Part shown: one piece after another, positions 11,723 through 22,588 of the stretch
How the letters are laid out: each line of letters starts with the position of its first letter
How positions within the stretch are numbered: the first letter of the stretch is position 1
From: Sorghum bicolor
Taxonomy: Eukaryota > Streptophyta > Magnoliopsida > Poales > Poaceae
DNA: 64,000 bases
Direction: 5' to 3'
Assembly: GCF_000003195.3 (NCBI RefSeq)
Contig: NC_012873.2
Coordinates: 2,131,894 to 2,195,893 of the forward strand
Program-made: the position numbers and the translations under genes
The notes under the pieces: generated by a model
The model's input: the letters and a program-made list of their open reading frames with translations, nothing else
Database searches by the model: none
What the model was told of the DNA's origin: nothing

Positions 11723-12621
11723 TTTCATATCATCAAGTGAAATTACAAAAATAATTACAAGATTATAATCATGATTACAACTAAGGATCAGCTACTAAAC
11801 ATGTAACAATCACCGACCAGCAGTATCCGCCCAAAATAGCTAGGAAACAGTCGTCTCTCCACCAGCTATCAATCATAGTACACTCGCACCTAAAATGGCT
11901 ATGAAATACTATACCCTTTCCAAAATGGTTACGAAAACAGTATGGTCAAAATGGTAACGAAAACAGTCTTGTCTATACATGCCCTGGTCCAACCCATAAA
12001 TAACCTGTGTCCTAACCCACATATAAATCCTAGTGTTTGTAGGGAGGAAAAAAATAGTTTACTTTTTTCAAATATATTAGCTTAATAATTGGTAGGGTAA
12101 GAAATTCTAAATGTTTAGCATATTTTTCTTTTTCCATATCTAAATATCTAGCTAAACAAGAAAATAGTTTTCTTAAATATTAGCTTAACAATTGGTAGGG
12201 TCCGCACGGCCATAAATTATGACGTCCACTCTCGTACTTGAGGAGATGGTAAGCAAGCGCTCTTCCTAAGTGCAATGAAAGCCACTAAACTTAGGCCATG
12301 ACCCTTATTGATCAGGCATAGACCCCGTCCAGGTAAGTATGGATCAAGGTTGCATTTGTGGTTTCTTTTGTAGATCCTCCTAGGTGCAAACATTGTTAGG
12401 CTAAACCAATCGATGTTTAATTTGTGTTGTTAACGTCCGCTGTTGTTAGCACGTTGGGCTCGGGTTCAGGCCCTTAGCTGTCCACAAACCTGGCCCAAAT
12501 GAGAATGTTGTGCACCAAGGCCCAATCTGTCAAGTTGTGAGCCAGCTCTATGAGATCATTTGCCATGCATACCGCATACAGGTCTGGCAAAGTTGATTTT
12601 GTTCGTCATCGGACTAGTAGT

Positions 12622-12796
12622 TAGTGTGTTCAACCAAGGATTGGTATGTATTTATATTGCATCAAGTGCCAATTTTACAGAAAGAATTACAAGATTATAA
12701 TCATAATTACAACTAATGATCAGCTACTAAACATGTAACAATCATCAATCAGCAGTATCTGGCCATCGCTGAGTACCACAGCTTCCATGGTTAACA
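12622..12796 (-). repeat. Short LTR-like sequence of a Ty1/copia fragment
   Basis: On the minus strand this begins TGTTAACCATGG just after a purine run, directly downstream of the copia RNase H end at 12797-12965. A diverged second copy of its inner part (CTACTAAACATGTAACAATC with flanks) lies at about 11735-11835. The far end of the LTR is uncertain. Confidence 0.4.
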
Positions 12797-12965
12797 TCCC
12801 CCGGAATTTTAACCAGTGGCAAGATTGATACATGATCGTTGTAACATCTGCTTGGTAGCAGGTTTGGTGAAAATGTCGGCAACTTGATCAATTGAAGAGA
12901 TGAGCCGAACCTTAAGAGCACCAAGAGCAATCTTTTCACGGACAAAAAGTGAAAATCCACTTCAA
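12797..12965 (-). pseudogene. Ty1/copia polyprotein C-terminal fragment
   Basis: The minus strand encodes the end of a copia RNase H domain: an EVDFHF motif and a VADIFTK motif, separated by a frame disruption and followed by a stop. These match the C-terminal signature of copia polyproteins (IDxHFVREK, then ADxxTK). Nothing upstream of this tail is preserved, so it is a small inactive relic. Confidence 0.6.
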
Positions 12966-13914
12966 TATATATGATGCAGCATGAAACACCAGATTAAAAC
13001 TCAGGGTATGTGGCAGCAAGATTATCACGCTACAGAAGAGGAACATGAGGCTAAAAGATGTGTAGTTCTTTGAGAATAGATTGAACCCTTGACCTTATAT
13101 ATTCTACTTAAGTTGAGGAATGGGACATAATGGGCTGCTTACGGGCACTCCAAGAAATAAGGTTATTAGAAGATAATGAAGCCACCTGTCAAAATTGAAA
13201 GGAAAAAAAGTCAGCTCTATACGCAAGTGAAAGTTATTTGACTTCATCCTCTATGGTCATCCAAATCAGTTGGCCCATCCAGTATCCTCAATCTCGCTTA
13301 TCTTCAAACATAAAAAATTAAGTTGTCATCATAAGATAATGTCCAAAGGACGATGTTGATATACATTTTGTGTGACTTGCATAGTCATAGTACAAATATA
13401 CTCTTTTTCTCCATTGTCATAGTACAAGTACACTTTCTCTCCCCCAAAACGGCTAGGAAACAGTGGTCCCTGTGCACCAGCGATCATCATACACTCTCCC
13501 CCAAAATGACCAAGAAATATATACTCTCTCTCAAAATGGCGAGGATACACACTCTCCAAAAATGGCCAGGAAAACATTGTCTTGCCCTCGTCCAACCCAC
13601 AAATAAACCATGTGGTTAATAGGAAGAAAATAACTTTTCCTTGTAAAATATCACATGTTTATACTTTACAATCGGAATTGGAAGGGAAATTAAGAACTAA
13701 CTTATTTTTATTTAATTTAAAATTAAGAAGAAAATAATGTTTTCTCTAAACTTTCAGCTTTGTAATTGGTAGGGGCCGCACGAACATGTACCCCTCTTCC
13801 ATAAATTACAACGTCCACTCTCCTACTTGAGCGTCCACTCTCCTACTTGAGGAGATGGTAGGCAAGCGCTCCTCCCAAGTGCTATGGAAGCCACTAACCT
13901 ATGCCATAACCCTT

Positions 13915-14345
13915 TTCGATCGGCCTCGGTAGTGAGCCTGCGCAGGGAACCATCATCGAACACCACGTCCGCATCCTGTGACACCTTGACGACACGTCGA
14001 GCAACGCCCCGCCTAAGACACGACATCCGAGACGCGACGAAGCTCCCTAGACTCCAGCGACACAACGACGCCCTATTGTTGTGCCGAGGCCTGCGCGGTC
14101 ATGCTCTCGTCGTTGTCTGTGTCCGTCGTCCACGAAGCGAACCCACGCCATGGAGGCTCCCGCGACCACCCCGATGTGGCCAGCGCGGTCTGACTCCGAC
14201 GCTCGGGACGCCGGGGCCGGCAGCGAACATGGTGTCATTGCCGTGGCGCGTGCCAAGCTTGGCATGCGCCTCACCAGTCACCACGACGCCGCGTTGGCAC
14301 CCGTGCCCGTGCCTGGCAATCTGCTGCCCGGCCAGGCTCAAGCAG
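13915..14345 (-). pseudogene. Broken N-terminal copy of the UBE2O/UBC23-type E2 gene
   Basis: The minus strand aligns with the first ~150 codons of the gene at 18884-22588. Matching pieces are RHGNDTMFAAG (against RRANGSMFEAD), ASESDRAGHIGVVAGAS (against ASESDPAGQIGVVTGAS) and KVSQDADVVFDDGSLRRL (against EVSLDVDVAFDDGALCSI). These pieces lie in different frames, and the similarity stops near 13915 where the local repeat module begins. It is a partial, frameshifted copy in the opposite orientation, about 4.5 kb from the larger copy. Confidence 0.7.
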
Positions 14346-14368
14346 CGGTGTCTATTCGCTTGACCTGA

Positions 14369-15499
14369 ATTTGTAGTAACGACGTCGACGCCGACGGCGA
14401 TGACGACGAGGTGGAGTCCCCGCCCCCGCCCCGGGTCGTCGACGTCGACACCACCGAGCGCTTCATTCGAGCGCTAGCGCTCGGCGCGGGTGTCGCTGCG
14501 GCTGCCTTCTTCATCGGACTGGGCGGCGGCGCGAGGACGACGACAGGCCCGCGCTACCCGGTCCCGGGGCAGCACGCCGACCTCAACGACGAGCGCCAGC
14601 CCCCGCTGCTGCTGTGCGGCGCGGACGACATCAGCAGCAGCAGCAGCGCGTGTCACCCTTGGGGCGCCACCTCGACGGCGACGGCGTCGGCATGGGCCAC
14701 GGCGCGTCTCCCTGTCCCAGGTTTCTTCTTGCTCTGCTCTTGCCAGTTCTGGTCTTCTTGCATGTTCTGAGGTTGCATGCTGGTCTGTTGGTTGATTACT
14801 CGGGTCCGTCATCGCAGTTGGTCAATTTGGTACTCAGCATGTTCGATTGATTGTGCCAGGATTTTCTTTGATCGTTTGGATTGGATATATCATTCCTGTA
14901 ATAAGTTGCATTCGTCAGTTGTGTTCTGTGATCAGTTCTTGGGATACCACTTAGAGTTGCATGTTGATGCTGATGCTGAGGTACTAATGTTTGCTTTTTT
15001 TGTTTTGGTTGCTAATAACTTGTCTGAATCACAAATGTTGATTGTACTAGACGATATCATGCTGTTGGAGATCTGTGTCTTTTCAGTTGGTGCTGCAATG
15101 CGTTTCTGATTCCATTGCCAGAAGATGCGTGTACTACTAATGTTTGATTTGATTTGATTTGATTTGATTGTACCTCTGTTTACCGAAATTTCTGTATAAT
15201 TTGTGCTTGTATCTTGGTTATTGTTATCCTACTTTGTCATTCATTCAATTGCGAGAAGATGTGCCTTTGACTTTGTTTTTCCAATTTCAGTCCACGAGTT
15301 CGAGTGCCAGCCGGGGACTACCGCTGACCCGCGCGTCACTCCGGACTTGGCGCAGCAGCACCACCGGGGCGGCACCAGCACCGCCCTGCCCCGGCCTCCT
15401 ACGCCGACTACTGCTCACCGCGAATGGATCCTTGGACCCAGTACCGTGGTGTTTTTCGCGCTATTCCTTGTGGGTCTCCTCCTTGCACCGTTTCTGTAG
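14369..15499 (+). CDS. Unrecognised two-exon gene with two possible membrane segments
   Basis: Two open segments join in frame across a GT-AG intron: exon at about 14369-14720 (donor CCCAG|GTTTCT) and 15291-15499 (acceptor TTTCAG|TCC, stop TAG). Near the N-terminus is a hydrophobic stretch (LALGAGVAAAAFFIGL), then a Ser/Ala/Pro-rich linker. The protein ends in a second hydrophobic segment (STVVFFALFLVGLLLAPFL) right before the stop, as in tail-anchored proteins. No ATG is present in frame upstream of the first hydrophobic stretch, since the frame opens after a TGA at 14366, so the start is lost or lies in an unseen upstream exon. The antisense E2 fragment abuts it on the left. I do not recognise the family; it may be a gene fragment. 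Confidence 0.4.
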
Positions 15500-16258
15500 A
15501 TTTCTATACTAACGACACCGGTCACCCCGGGTTTTAGAGGTCACCAACATTTGTTTTGCAAACATTTGTTTTTTCATGGGATGCATGGTGTGCTGAAGTA
15601 CTGAACTGAAAGGTGACCCTTATTAGAACCAAACAGGCGATTTTGTTTCGTCCATCTTTTTTTTTTATCTCTATCTCTACTACTACTAGAAAAGCATGTA
15701 GTGTTCACGATCAACCCGTTTCTTTCACAATGACTTTGTTACCTTTTTCCGTGTGGTACACTCTAGCTTGTGTACCTCCTGCGGCCACCCTCAAATACCA
15801 GCATATCATTGGCGCCGCAGAGGGCATTGACATGCACCGAGATGCGTCTAAGGAGGCATCCCGATGCATGGATCTAACATTGGGCTTGAGATGAGGGGAG
15901 AGGCGCTCGAATCCGCCAGACGGATCTCTGTGCACTACATTTTGATCTCTCTACACGCCACCACCGGAAACGGGTTAGGAGCTGTGTGACTGCACACCAT
16001 CACCGTCCGCACTTGTGCTAACTGCTATTGTCGGTCTTCGCTTGTACCATGCGTCGTGGTCGGTCTTCACCTACGCCATGTGTCGCTGCTTGTGATCCGA
16101 GGTTGTCTGCCTCTTCGATCCAGCCATTAGCCCACGAGATCCAGGTCGGCCATGATAGAAGAGAGACAAGATGGGGTGGGTGCGAGAAAGAGATGATGAG
16201 TTGAGTGACTATATATCTTGCCGACTTATATGCTCAAAGGGATGATGAGCTTCGAGAT
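15500..16258. other. Spacer, nothing recognised
   Basis: No convincing gene or complete repeat is seen. Around 15830-15870 there is a short cluster of GATGC(A/G) words in both orientations. Confidence 0.3.
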
Positions 16259-18652
16259 AAGCTGCTTGGTCATTATCAAAGACAGACAACTTAAAAGCCG
16301 CCCTGTTAATAGATTTTCAGAGATAGTCATAAATTATGTGTCTCCGTAATATAATTTCTATGTTGATATAAACAGTACAAATACAAGTACAAAAGGAGTG
16401 TTTTTTATGATAGTGTATATTGTCTATATTAATCTCTCTAATCTAGTCGTAGATATTGTGATAATTACATATGACTGTAACATGTTAATTTTAGATATAG
16501 TAATAGTATTTTTGGTCTATATTTATATCTATATTTTCTATAATAAAGAGGCAAAATTTTAATCACTTTTTTCGTCCATCTATTTTTTTGGTCCGTCTCT
16601 CTTTAACTACCGGACAATGGAGAGTTTTTTTCCGTCCAGACTTATATATAACTCGTGCTCAAAAAAATTGGAATAACTTTTGTGAGCTTGATATGAAGTT
16701 TGATTCCAAAATGTATTGAGTCCGGAACTGAAACTCTAGATTTCTATATTTTTTTTAATATTTATATTGGAAATTGGAAAAAGAGAAAAAAGTGAGGAAA
16801 ATATATTAGATGAGGAACTAGAACTCTAGATTGCTATATTTTTTAATATTAATATTAAAAATCAGAAAAGAAAAAATGACAGACTAAAAATTAATACCAA
16901 TAGGATACGGAAAAAGAAGACTGTGAAAAAATAAAAAATGAAACCCAATCACATATACAACGGAAGAAAAAAAAATACAGAGAAACTTCTTTACGCTAGT
17001 TAAGAAAATATAAAAATGGATAGGGTGTGCATTTAAGAAAAAAAATCTCGGAATACTAAATCTCACGCCAGCCAGCACTGAGAAAAAAGTGATGGAAAAC
17101 ATATTGGGTCAGAGACTAGAACTCTAGTTCCTATATTTTTTAACATTTATAAAAAAATTATGGACGAAAAACTAATCGGACATTACTAAGATGCGGAAAA
17201 AGAAGACCATGAAAAAAATAAAATAATAAAACCCAATCACATTTGAAAAAAAAAAGACAAAAAACTTCAATACGCTAATTAAGAAAATAGAAAAATAGAT
17301 AGAGTGTGCATATCTATATTTTTCTATAATAAAAAGACAAAATTTTAGGCTTTTTCGTCCATCCATTTGTTTAGTTTGTCTCTCTTTAACTATCGGACAA
17401 TGGATAGTTTCTTATATATACTACTCCTAGCGAGTAGAGAAAATTTACTCCTAGCGAGTAGAGAAAATTTTAAGCTACTTGGTCATTATCAGAGACAGAC
17501 AACTTAAAAGCCGCCCTGTTAATATATTTTCAGAGATGGTCATAAATTATGTGTCTCCGTAATATAATTTCTATGTTGATATAAATTGTACAAATACAAG
17601 TACAAAAGGAGCGTTTTATAATTTTTATTATAAATGTTAAAAAAATATAGGAATATAGAGTTCTAGTCTGTGACCCAATATAGGAATATAGGAACATGAC
17701 TACCAATAGGATGCGAAAAAAGAAGACCGTGAAAAAATAAATAAAAAATCCCAATCACATACTGACAAAAAAAATACTTCAATACGCTAATTAAGAAAAT
17801 AGAAAAACAGATAGGGTGTGCATAGCTATATTTTCTATAATAAAGTGACAAAATTTCAGGCTCTTTTTTGTCCATCCATTTTTCTTCAGTATTTTTTTAT
17901 CTTTTAGAGTAAAACTCTCTCATCTGCCTCTTTAATTTTGTTTAATTATAGATGGACTCACTGTCGTCGATCGGCGTGACTACATCACTGATGGGCTCGC
18001 TGTCATGGATCGGTCTAGCTTACAAACGGGAACAAGTTCTAATTTCGCCATGCCCTATTTCCTTGACAAACATATACGCCATGGCTCCGTTATTGTCATC
18101 ACGTGCTCACATATGCATGGGGATCGGTCAATTTTTTTACCCATACCTTTTGTTTTTCTTCATTTTTTGTCTTTCTATATAAAATAAATAATATATATAC
18201 TTATTTTTCATTAATAAATAAATATTCCTACCACTAAGTTATTGATATAGTTTTGCTATGAACAATACTTATTTTTGTTAGAACCCAGATCAACCACTTA
18301 TCCATTTAATTAATAAATAATGAGCAAATTTTGAACAAGTTATACGTGAGTACCAGTGCAATCTCGACAAAGGCTGTAACCTAATATTTAAACTATAGAT
18401 ATAATCAAATCTTAAATTACAGTGTGCCTTACAATGGATGAAATCTTTCTATCAAAATATTATTTTTGGATATGAATTTAATAGGATATTATATATTATT
18501 GCCGATACTAATTGATATTATATATTTCGTGCTCATCAAAATAAATTATAAACTTTAAATTTTATGAAAACAATAAAATATAAATAAATATGCAATATTT
18601 TTATAATATCTTTTTTCCTCATGTTGCAATGTATGGACATCTTTGCTAGTTT
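16259..18652 (+). repeat. Helitron-like repeat field with three 5'-end copies and one 3' end
   Basis: A TCTATATTTT...CTATAATAAA start, resembling grass Helitron 5' ends, occurs after an A at 16528, again at 17313, and as a degenerate copy at 17825. The first two continue alike for ~100 bases (GTCTCTCTTTAACTA, then CGGACAATGGA). A ~148 bp segment at 16259-16406 is repeated directly at 17472-17618. A ~140 bp unit ending GATAG(G/A)GTGTGCAT occurs at about 16893-17034, 17183-17312 and 17700-17823, and the last two run straight into the 5'-end-like motif. A single Helitron-type end (CATCTTTGCTAG|T) lies at 18652. A 24 bp tandem sits at 17423-17470. No Rep/helicase coding is present. Confidence 0.5.
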
Positions 18653-18883
18653 AAAAAAAAAGTTTCGTGTTATGGTTGTGGTCTAGGTATTTTGGCTTGT
18701 AAGTGTCCGGACTCTAACTCCGTGTTGGGGACGACTAGAGGTTGACATGGAGGCCAAATAAAAGTGAATCAGCACGCAAGATTGGTACCTACGTACGTAT
18801 TCTTTTGGATTGGATTGGAGTTCTATCGTCGATCGATCGATCGATCGATTGGTGAGCATCAGCTGAACGTACGAACATCTACA

Positions 18884-21800
18884 ATGAGCGGCGGCGGCGG
18901 CGCGGCGGCGCGGAAAGTGATCGCGTGGTCTGACCTGGTGACGTTGAAGGGCAAAGGCCAACGCGGCGTCTTGGTTCGGCGCATGCCAGGCGACAAGTTT
19001 GGCGTGCGCCGCGCCAACGGCAGCATGTTCGAAGCAGACATCGGCGCCCTACTTCCGCCCAGGCAACATCGTCGCGTCGGAGTCGGACCCCGCTGGCCAG
19101 ATCGGTGTCGTCACGGGAGCCTCCGTGGCGCTCGTCCTGGTTCGCTTCGACGCCGACGGACGGCGGCAGCAGCAGCAGGGCCCGCCGGGCGGCGACGTCG
19201 TCGTGTCGCGGCCATCGGAGGAGCTCCGCCGCGTCACGGGGCTCGTCCTGGGCGACTACGTCGTGTCCGGGCCGTGGCTCGGCAGGGTCGTCGAGGTGTC
19301 CCTCGACGTGGACGTGGCGTTCGACGACGGCGCCCTCTGCAGCATCGCCGCCGGGGCGGAGCGAAAACTGGTAGGAGAAGGAGCCCAAGCATCCGAGCAC
19401 GACCTGCGGAAAAACGGCCGGCAGACGAACAGCGTCTTGTACCCGGGGCAGCGCGTCGTCGCCACCTCGCCGTCTGTCTTCCGGCGGGCGTCCCGGTGGA
19501 GCAGAGGCTACTGGAAGCCCAGTCGCGTGAGGGGCACCGTCGCCGGCGTGCTTGTGCACTGGGTCGCCTCCATGCACCTAGGCACCAACAAGGCGCTTAT
19601 TCAGGCGTCGGCGCCGCCGGCATGGCAGCCCAGCCCTCAGAAACTGGCACTCTTCCCTTATCCCGCGTCAGAAGCGAGCGTCTGGTACGTAGGCGACCGC
19701 TGCTTCTTTCGCGCCCCTCCTGACGATCCCTGCCATGACCACCACCATGCTGCTGCTCATGCTGTTGATGACGACCAAGAATCATCATCGCCATACGCTC
19801 GTGCCAATGGACGACCGAAGACGACAAGTCACGTGAAGCGACGACCGACGACGGCGGCGGCGAAGAGGAAGCAGCAGGCAGAGTTGTTGTTGGAGAGGCC
19901 CATGTCGGTCGCCGGCACCCGTACGACGGTGGACGTGCTCTGGCAGGACGGCACGCGGCAGTGCGGCGTGCCATCGCCGTCGCTGCTGCTCTTCAATCCG
20001 GGGCGCAACAACTACGATTTCTTCCCTGGGCAGGACGTCATCAGCAGGCCCATCGCCGGTGAACAGGCGGCGGCGCGCTCCGGCGTCGTCCGAAGCCTCA
20101 ACTATGGGGACAAGACTGTGTCTGTGTCGTGGTTCCCGAGCCCGCCGGCCGTTGAAGGCGAGACCACCGTCGTGAGCGCGTACGGTGTGGCCCGTGATTC
20201 TAGTGCTAATTTCTTCTACGGAGATGTCGTCGTTCGCCTGCGGCGGCATCCACCACAAGTAATTATCGCCAAGGACGAGCGCCGGTGGATATATACTAGT
20301 TGATTGTATATAAGATTGCTAGTTAAAACTCCTAAAGAATTCAAGCACCTGGAATATAGGAGCTAACTCCTATATTACTCTAACCAAAATACTACACATA
20401 AAACATGCTTTATTAATTTGCTATCTAGTCTAGGTAATACTGAGTTTTTGTTTTTCTTTTCATTTTTTCTATATTTCAGGTGCCTGAATTTTAAAATAAT
20501 TTCAGACACCACTCTTGTATTACAGGTAGTACAAGTAAATTGTTACTTTTATGATTTGTTATTTATCTTGTGTCATAATATATATTAAATTTATGTTCTT
20601 GTCTGACTATAGAAAATAATTGTTAATTTTTAAATTGTCTTTGTGCTAACAAATATTAGATTTTATTAGGTTTGTGGTTATGTCTAGCTGGTTTTTTTTA
20701 TTTTTGTAACCGAAAATTGCAACGAACTAAAATTATAATTATAGTATAAAATATATGTAATAACCATTGTTTGAAAGAAAACTAAAATTTAAGCACCTGA
20801 AATTGAGTAAATCTCCTTTTCTTTTGTATATATATATCGTCCTCAAAAGACTAGTACTATACATATATTCAGGTTTTGCCTCACGAGATAGCGGTTGTCA
20901 AACCACAAAAGATGACTGAGATGCTAAAGGAACTCGGCGATTGGTTGTATGACGATGGAGACATGGACGGGACCAAAGAGGTGGGCACGACGGCGGCGGC
21001 GGCGGCGGCGGCGGCGGCTCAAGAACCCGTAGCTGCAGCAGTAGCCATCACTGGTGGTGAAACAGCTGACAGCGGCAATAATGCCGAAGGACACGACGAG
21101 GACTCTTCTGATGGAGAGAGTGACAGCGAAGACAAGCCTACAGTGACCACGAGGACGACGACGGACCAAGTTCGCTCGGTCGTTCGGGCTCTGATCCGGA
21201 TTGCTGGTGACGTATTTGCCCTAGGAGGACGGCGAGATTCTGCAGGCTCAAAGCCGCCTGCTGCTGCTGCTGCCATGGAAAGCGTCGTTGAAGCCGCCAC
21301 GCCCTTGTCGAGGGGCTATGCCGCCTCTACCAGCTCTACCTCTACCAGCAGCGAGGTGAAAGCCGGCGATGACTTTCTACGGTTCGACGTCGTGAAGTGC
21401 CCACTGGATCACCATTTTATTGACAGCATGAAGCAGGTATGTGGCTCTTATTTTTTTTTTGTGTTTATTTATTAACATACTCTTGACTGACAATGTATAT
21501 GTTATATATTGCATTGCATGCTTGAGGAAAATGCTTATCGTACTCCTGTGCTACTAGTAGTCTAGTACAGTGAAAAGTTGGTGCTTTTTTTAATTAGTTT
21601 GCACTGGCTATATATTGCAGGGCATTCCTGTCGGAAGGAAGTGGACAAAAAGAGTCCAAAAGGAATGCTTTTTTTAATTAGTTTGCACTGGCTATATATA
21701 TAGCTTCTACGACTATATACCGTGCCAGACCGTCAATAAATGTTCTGAATTGATAATATATGTATCAATATACCGTGTGTGTCACATTAATTAGCTTTAT

Positions 21801-22588
21801 TTTTCTTAAAATCAAACATTACTACTATCTTTGAATGAAACTAAACGTACGTACTCACAGCAGCATGTGCATGCATGTATATGCAGACACCATCTACGTG
21901 CGTGCGTTCGAGGACCGCATGGACCTGCTCCGGGCAGTGACGGTGGGCGCCAGCGGCACTCCATACCACGACGGCTATTCTTCTTCGACCTGCATCTGCC
22001 GCCGTCGTACCCCGCCGAGCCACCGCTGGTGAACTATCGCTCCTTCGGCCTCCACGTGAACCCTAACCTCTACCCCTCCAGCACGGTGTGCCTGAGCCTC
22101 GTCAACACCTTTGGAGGCGAGAGAGCCGAGGAGCTTTGGTCACCCGAGGCATCCAGCATCCTCCAGGTCGTCGTCTCCATCCAGGGCCTTGTGCTCGCTG
22201 CTCAGCCCTACTACAACGAGCCTGCGCATGGAGCTCATGCCGGCACACCACAGGGCCGGGTCTACGCAACGAGCTCCCGTACAGTGAGAACACCTACCTC
22301 CTCAACCTCCAGACCATGCTCCACCTCCTGCGCCGGCCACCTGCCGGCTTCGAGGCGTTTGTCAGAGACCACTTTCGTAGCCGTGGGCAGCATGTGCTCC
22401 GGGCGTGCGAGGCATACCAGGGTGGTTGCCTCGTCGGCACGCTCGACGAGGAAGGGCGTCCCAGTCCCACGGAGGGCAGCCGGCGGCGGCCATGCTCCGC
22501 TGGGTTTAGGCTTGCACTGCTCAATGTCCAGCCACGGCTGGTTGAGGCCTTCGCCACTATCGACGCCCAAGGATGCAAGCCGTCGTAA
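18884..22588 (+). pseudogene. UBE2O/UBC23-type ubiquitin-conjugating enzyme (E2), apparently decayed
   Basis: Coding segments: 18884-20258 (ATG at MSGGGGAAARKVIAW), 20873-21436, 21621-~21665, ~21887-22588. The first two hold the N-terminal SH3/KOW-like repeats (RPGNIVASESDPAGQIG; VVSGPWLGRVVEV) and an acidic linker with an alanine run. The C-terminal part is a large-E2 UBC fold: GRKWTKRVQKE, TIYVRAFEDRMDLLRA, LPPSYPAEPP, NPNLY and the catalytic cysteine in STVCLSLVN, then LWSPEASSILQVVVSIQGLV and FEAFVRDHF. Close relatives charge ubiquitin and can act as E2/E3 hybrids. The frame breaks about 19047 (extra base in a CCC run), 21977 (one base missing before the FFFDLHLP segment) and 22258 (again one base). 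The third exon runs into a duplicated piece of its own intron and lacks a donor. Together these suggest a pseudogene, though sequencing error at single-base sites is possible. Confidence 0.75.
21582..21699 (+). repeat. Intron-end duplication disrupting the E2 third exon
   Basis: A 34 bp sequence starting TGCTTTTTTTAATTAG and ending GGCTATATAT occurs at 21582-21615, just before the acceptor, and again at 21666-21699 inside what should be coding sequence. The second copy brings an in-frame stop straight after the RVQKE motif. Confidence 0.75.

Larger units (their letters stand above)
10850..13915. repeat. Cluster of three diverged copies of a non-coding repeat module
   Basis: Three blocks share long stretches. 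Copy 1 (about 10850-11600) and copy 3 (about 13319-13910) both hold GTTGTCATCATAAGATAATG, then GGCTAGGAAACAGTGG, then TTGGAAGGGAAATTAA, then GGAGATGGTAGGCAAGCGCT. Copy 2 (about 11820-12600) shares the last part and the following GTTAGCACGTTGGGCTCG stretch with copy 1. Copy 3 also has an internal tandem of AAAATGGC(C/G)AGGA-type units and a duplicated CGTCCACTCTCCTACTTGAG. No conserved reading frame crosses the copies. They look like pieces of a degraded element (probably copia-related, given the neighbouring fragment) multiplied locally. Confidence 0.6.

Noticed and set aside
13329..13595. Minus-strand frame rich in HFGGE-like repeats
   Set aside because: The periodicity comes from a non-coding ~27 bp tandem in the repeat module, and other copies of the module do not keep the frame.
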